From NCBI GenBank assembly GCA_903893085.1, contig CAITKS010000154.1, forward strand, positions 1 through 8,618: a stretch of 8,618 nt of DNA, given 5' to 3'. Position 1 is the stretch's first letter; every line of letters starts with the position of its first letter. Of this stretch, positions 6,779 to 8,618 are shown one piece after another. A program made the translations under genes and the position numbers. Source of the stretch: an uncultured Actinomycetes bacterium (GTDB lineage Bacteria > Actinomycetota > Actinomycetes > Nanopelagicales > Nanopelagicaceae). The notes beneath the pieces are model-generated. The model had not been told where the DNA came from. It searched no databases and saw only the letters and a list, made by a program, of their open reading frames with translations.

Positions 6779-6781
6779 GAT
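6776..6781 (+). promoter_or_regulatory. Probable -10 element of mshC overlapping the upstream stop codon
   Basis: TAAGAT fits TANNNT and ends exactly 6 nt before the mshC ATG (6788). Its first three bases are the TAA stop of the SCO1664-family gene. No Shine-Dalgarno precedes mshC, so a leaderless transcript starting at the ATG is plausible besides readthrough from the trio. Motif inference only. Confidence 0.45.
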
Positions 6782-6787
6782 AAAACA

Positions 6788-8029
6788 ATGAACTCTTGGG
6801 CCAGTGTCGCCATTCCACCTTTGGATGAAGGTTTTCATGTACCTGCGCTTCACATCTTTGATACGGCGGCTCAAGAAATTACTCAAGTGCAAGTCAAATC
6901 CGTTTACCGAATGTACGTCTGTGGAATCACGCCTTACGATGCAACTCATCTCGGCCATGCCAATACATATCTGGCCTTTGATCTGCTCAATCGCTATTTA
7001 CTTGCAACCGGCGCAGTTGTGAAATTCGTTCAGAACATTACAGACATTGATGATCCCCTTCTTGAGCGAGCAATTCGAGATGGAATTGATTGGCAAGATT
7101 TGGCGACATCTCAAATAGATCTCTTTCGTTCTGACATGGTTGCTCTGCATGTACTTCCGCCTGATCATTACATCGGAGCAGTTGAGGCAATACCACTGGT
7201 AGTAGAAGCAATTGCAGCTTTGGATGCTGCCGACTCGGTATATAAAGTCGATGATGATCTCTATTTCAGGGTTCGTAATGATTCAGAATTTGGTAGGAGA
7301 TCCCATCTTTCGCAAGATCAGATGTTAAAAACATTTAGCGAACGCGGGGGAGACCCCGATCGTTTGGGTAAGAGTGACCCGCTTGATGCTTTGCTTTGGT
7401 TGGCACAGCGCCCAAGCGAACCAGGATGGGACAGTAAATATGGGTTAGGTAGACCAGGTTGGCATATTGAATGTTGCGCAATCGCGCTCAACTATTTGGA
7501 TATTGATTCCTCATCTAAAACATCAATAGATTTCCAAGGAGGAGGAAGCGACCTCATATTTCCGCATCACGAGATGTCGGCGGCTCAATCAAAAGTAATC
7601 AACGGAAAAGAATTTGCCTCACATTATGTCCATGCCGGAATGATCGGCTTAGACGGCGAAAAGATGAGTAAGTCAAAGGGAAATCTGGTTTTCGTATCTA
7701 AATTGATAAGCGAAGGGGTTGATGCCATGGTTATCCGAACCGCGTTACTTTCCCATCACTATCGCAGCGATCACATGTGGCATAACGCAGAACTTGTATC
7801 AGCGGAGTTTTTTCTCGATGAATTGCGTGTAGCACTCTCTCGTCCTGAGGTCGCTCCTACATCTTCAACGATTGATCAAATTATCAATTCACTTTCTCAA
7901 GACTTGAATACACCACAGGCAATCTCTGCACTCAAAACATGGATTAAGGCGACCAACGATGGTGAGGTTGGTGGAAGTCCGGGCGAACTTAGCAGAGCTA
8001 TTGATGCTCTATTGGGAATAGCGCTCTAA
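6788..8029 (+). CDS. mshC: Cysteine:1-D-myo-inosityl 2-amino-2-deoxy-alpha-D-glucopyranoside ligase (MshC)
   Basis: MshC joins L-cysteine to glucosaminyl-inositol (GlcN-Ins) in an ATP-dependent reaction through cysteinyl-AMP, the third named enzymatic step of mycothiol synthesis in the cytosol. The 413-residue length is typical. It is a class I cysteinyl-tRNA-synthetase-like fold. MYVCGITPYDATHLGHANTY (42-61) contains zinc ligand C45 and the HIGH-like HLGH (54-57). GWHIECCAI (224-232) gives ligand C229, QGGGSDLIFPHHEMSAAQ (250-267) gives H260, and KMSKS is at 292-296. At 264, the residue equivalent to the extra Glu ligand of CysRS is Ser. With no tRNA-binding extension and with the GGGSDLIFPHHE signature it is MshC rather than CysS. 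The N-terminal MNSW matches the family's usual M-x-SW start. It lies 9 nt after the SCO1664-family gene and overlaps the opposing PAC2 gene by 4 nt at the stop codons. Confidence 0.96.
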   Translation: MNSWASVAIPPLDEGFHVPALHIFDTAAQEITQVQVKSVYRMYVCGITPYDATHLGHANTYLAFDLLNRYLLATGAVVKFVQNITDIDDPLLERAIRDGIDWQDLATSQIDLFRSDMVALHVLPPDHYIGAVEAIPLVVEAIAALDAADSVYKVDDDLYFRVRNDSEFGRRSHLSQDQMLKTFSERGGDPDRLGKSDPLDALLWLAQRPSEPGWDSKYGLGRPGWHIECCAIALNYLDIDSSSKTSIDFQGGGSDLIFPHHEMSAAQSKVINGKEFASHYVHAGMIGLDGEKMSKSKGNLVFVSKLISEGVDAMVIRTALLSHHYRSDHMWHNAELVSAEFFLDELRVALSRPEVAPTSSTIDQIINSLSQDLNTPQAISALKTWIKATNDGEVGGSPGELSRAIDALLGIAL

Positions 8030-8618
8030 TTCTCAGTTTGACGCCGCAGAAAACGTTCTAGTTCTCTCGCAAGTTCATCACCGGATACATCAGTTAGAGC
8101 CAAAGTATCTTTACTTTCTTCTAGCGCTTTAACGTACTCGGCTACGTCGCTGTCTTCGCGCGCTAATTCATCTACTTCCGATTCCCACTCGCGCGCTTGA
8201 GCTGGAAGTTCTCCTTGTGGCAAAGTAATTTCCAAGAAATCTTCTAGAGCATTTAGTAGCGCAAGGCTTGCCTTTGGTGATGGGGAATTACTGGCATAGT
8301 GTGGAATTGCCGCCCAGAGTGAGACCGAATCTAATCCTCTACGCACACAGGCATCGGCAATAATTCCCAGGATTCCAGTCGGTCCCTCATACTTACTAAC
8401 TTCAACACCTAAACGCTTTGCAATATCAGGATGTGCGCCACTTCCAGTCACGGTTATCGGACGTGAATGCGGAGCATCGGCCAACATAGATCCCAAGGTC
8501 ACAATCATGGAAACTTCCAAGTCATCTGCCAGATCAAGTAAATCTTGTGTGAAAGTTTTGCATTTCATTGAAGGCTCAACACCTTGCACAATTACAAAAT
8601 CAAATTCAAAGTCAGGCA
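8026..8618 (-). CDS. PAC2 family protein (proteasome assembly chaperone-like), 5' partial
   Basis: The frame is open to the right edge of the window, so this is the C-terminal 196 residues of a longer protein. The GTG at 8589 is internal: the codons before it read PDFEFDFVIV and lead into QGVEPSMKCKTF, matching the family's buried strand and following helix. The visible part includes VTGSGAHPD, YEGPTGILGIIADAC and the diagnostic VSLWAAIPHYASNSPSPKASLALL stretch in two parts, then an acidic, probably helical C-terminus ending RELERFLRRQTEN. PAC2 proteins are related to eukaryotic and archaeal proteasome-assembly chaperones; the actinobacterial members are largely uncharacterised. Proximity to mshC is a common actinobacterial arrangement as I recall. 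Its TAG (8026-8028) interlocks with the mshC TAA (8027-8029). Confidence 0.92.
   Translation of the reverse strand, partial: PDFEFDFVIVQGVEPSMKCKTFTQDLLDLADDLEVSMIVTLGSMLADAPHSRPITVTGSGAHPDIAKRLGVEVSKYEGPTGILGIIADACVRRGLDSVSLWAAIPHYASNSPSPKASLALLNALEDFLEITLPQGELPAQAREWESEVDELAREDSDVAEYVKALEESKDTLALTDVSGDELARELERFLRRQTEN

Noticed and set aside
6788..8029. Cysteinyl-tRNA synthetase (CysS) instead of MshC
   Set aside because: Length of 413, the GGGSDLIFPHHE signature, Ser at the fourth zinc-ligand position, the MNSW start and the trio context all fit MshC.
8587..8589. GTG 8589 as the start of the PAC2 gene
   Set aside because: The frame stays open to the window edge and the upstream residues fit the family, so the gene begins outside.
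1..8618. Mobile element, CRISPR array, phage or defence island
   Set aside because: No transposase, integrase, regularly spaced direct repeats or terminal inverted repeats were seen; all genes are recognisable chromosomal families.

Overview
The window reads as an ordinary chromosomal segment of an actinobacterium (Actinomycetota). The strongest evidence is mshC, the cysteine ligase of mycothiol biosynthesis, a thiol pathway specific to actinobacteria. It is preceded by three genes of the actinobacterial trio: a MSMEG_4193-type histidine phosphatase, DUF3090 and an SCO1664-type kinase-like protein. A PAC2-family gene faces mshC. Base composition looks moderate rather than GC-rich, genes are packed with overlaps and tiny gaps, and several starts look leaderless. 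That would suit a small-genome, low-GC aquatic lineage such as the freshwater Nanopelagicales, but the lineage is inferred and was not tested.

Layout. Positions 1-2362 are read leftwards: tRNA-Leu(GAG), then apt 27 nt downstream, then a membrane acyltransferase with an SGNH domain whose GTG start overlaps the apt stop and whose 3' end leaves the window. Positions 2471-3793 (+) hold an M20-family metallohydrolase. It converges on an aldo/keto reductase (3810-4757, -). A 49-bp divergent promoter region separates that gene from a rightward run: histidine phosphatase (4807-5493), DUF3090 (5490-6038), SCO1664-family kinase-like protein (6041-6778) and mshC (6788-8029). A PAC2-family gene (8026-8618, -, 5' end outside) meets mshC with interlocked stop codons. 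No stretch over 300 bp lacks a gene.

How the genes fit together. Apt salvages adenine. The acyltransferase probably decorates envelope glycans. The phosphatase, DUF3090 and SCO1664 genes are translationally coupled or nearly so and form the known but functionally uncharacterised actinobacterial trio. Their junction with mshC suggests, without proving, a link to mycothiol or phospho-inositol chemistry. The most notable observations are this trio and its possible relation to the GlcNAc-Ins-phosphate phosphatase step, a recurring TANNNT-N6-ATG arrangement at three starts, and an aldo/keto reductase whose catalytic His is replaced by Gln. I see no mobile element, CRISPR array, phage gene or obvious island.
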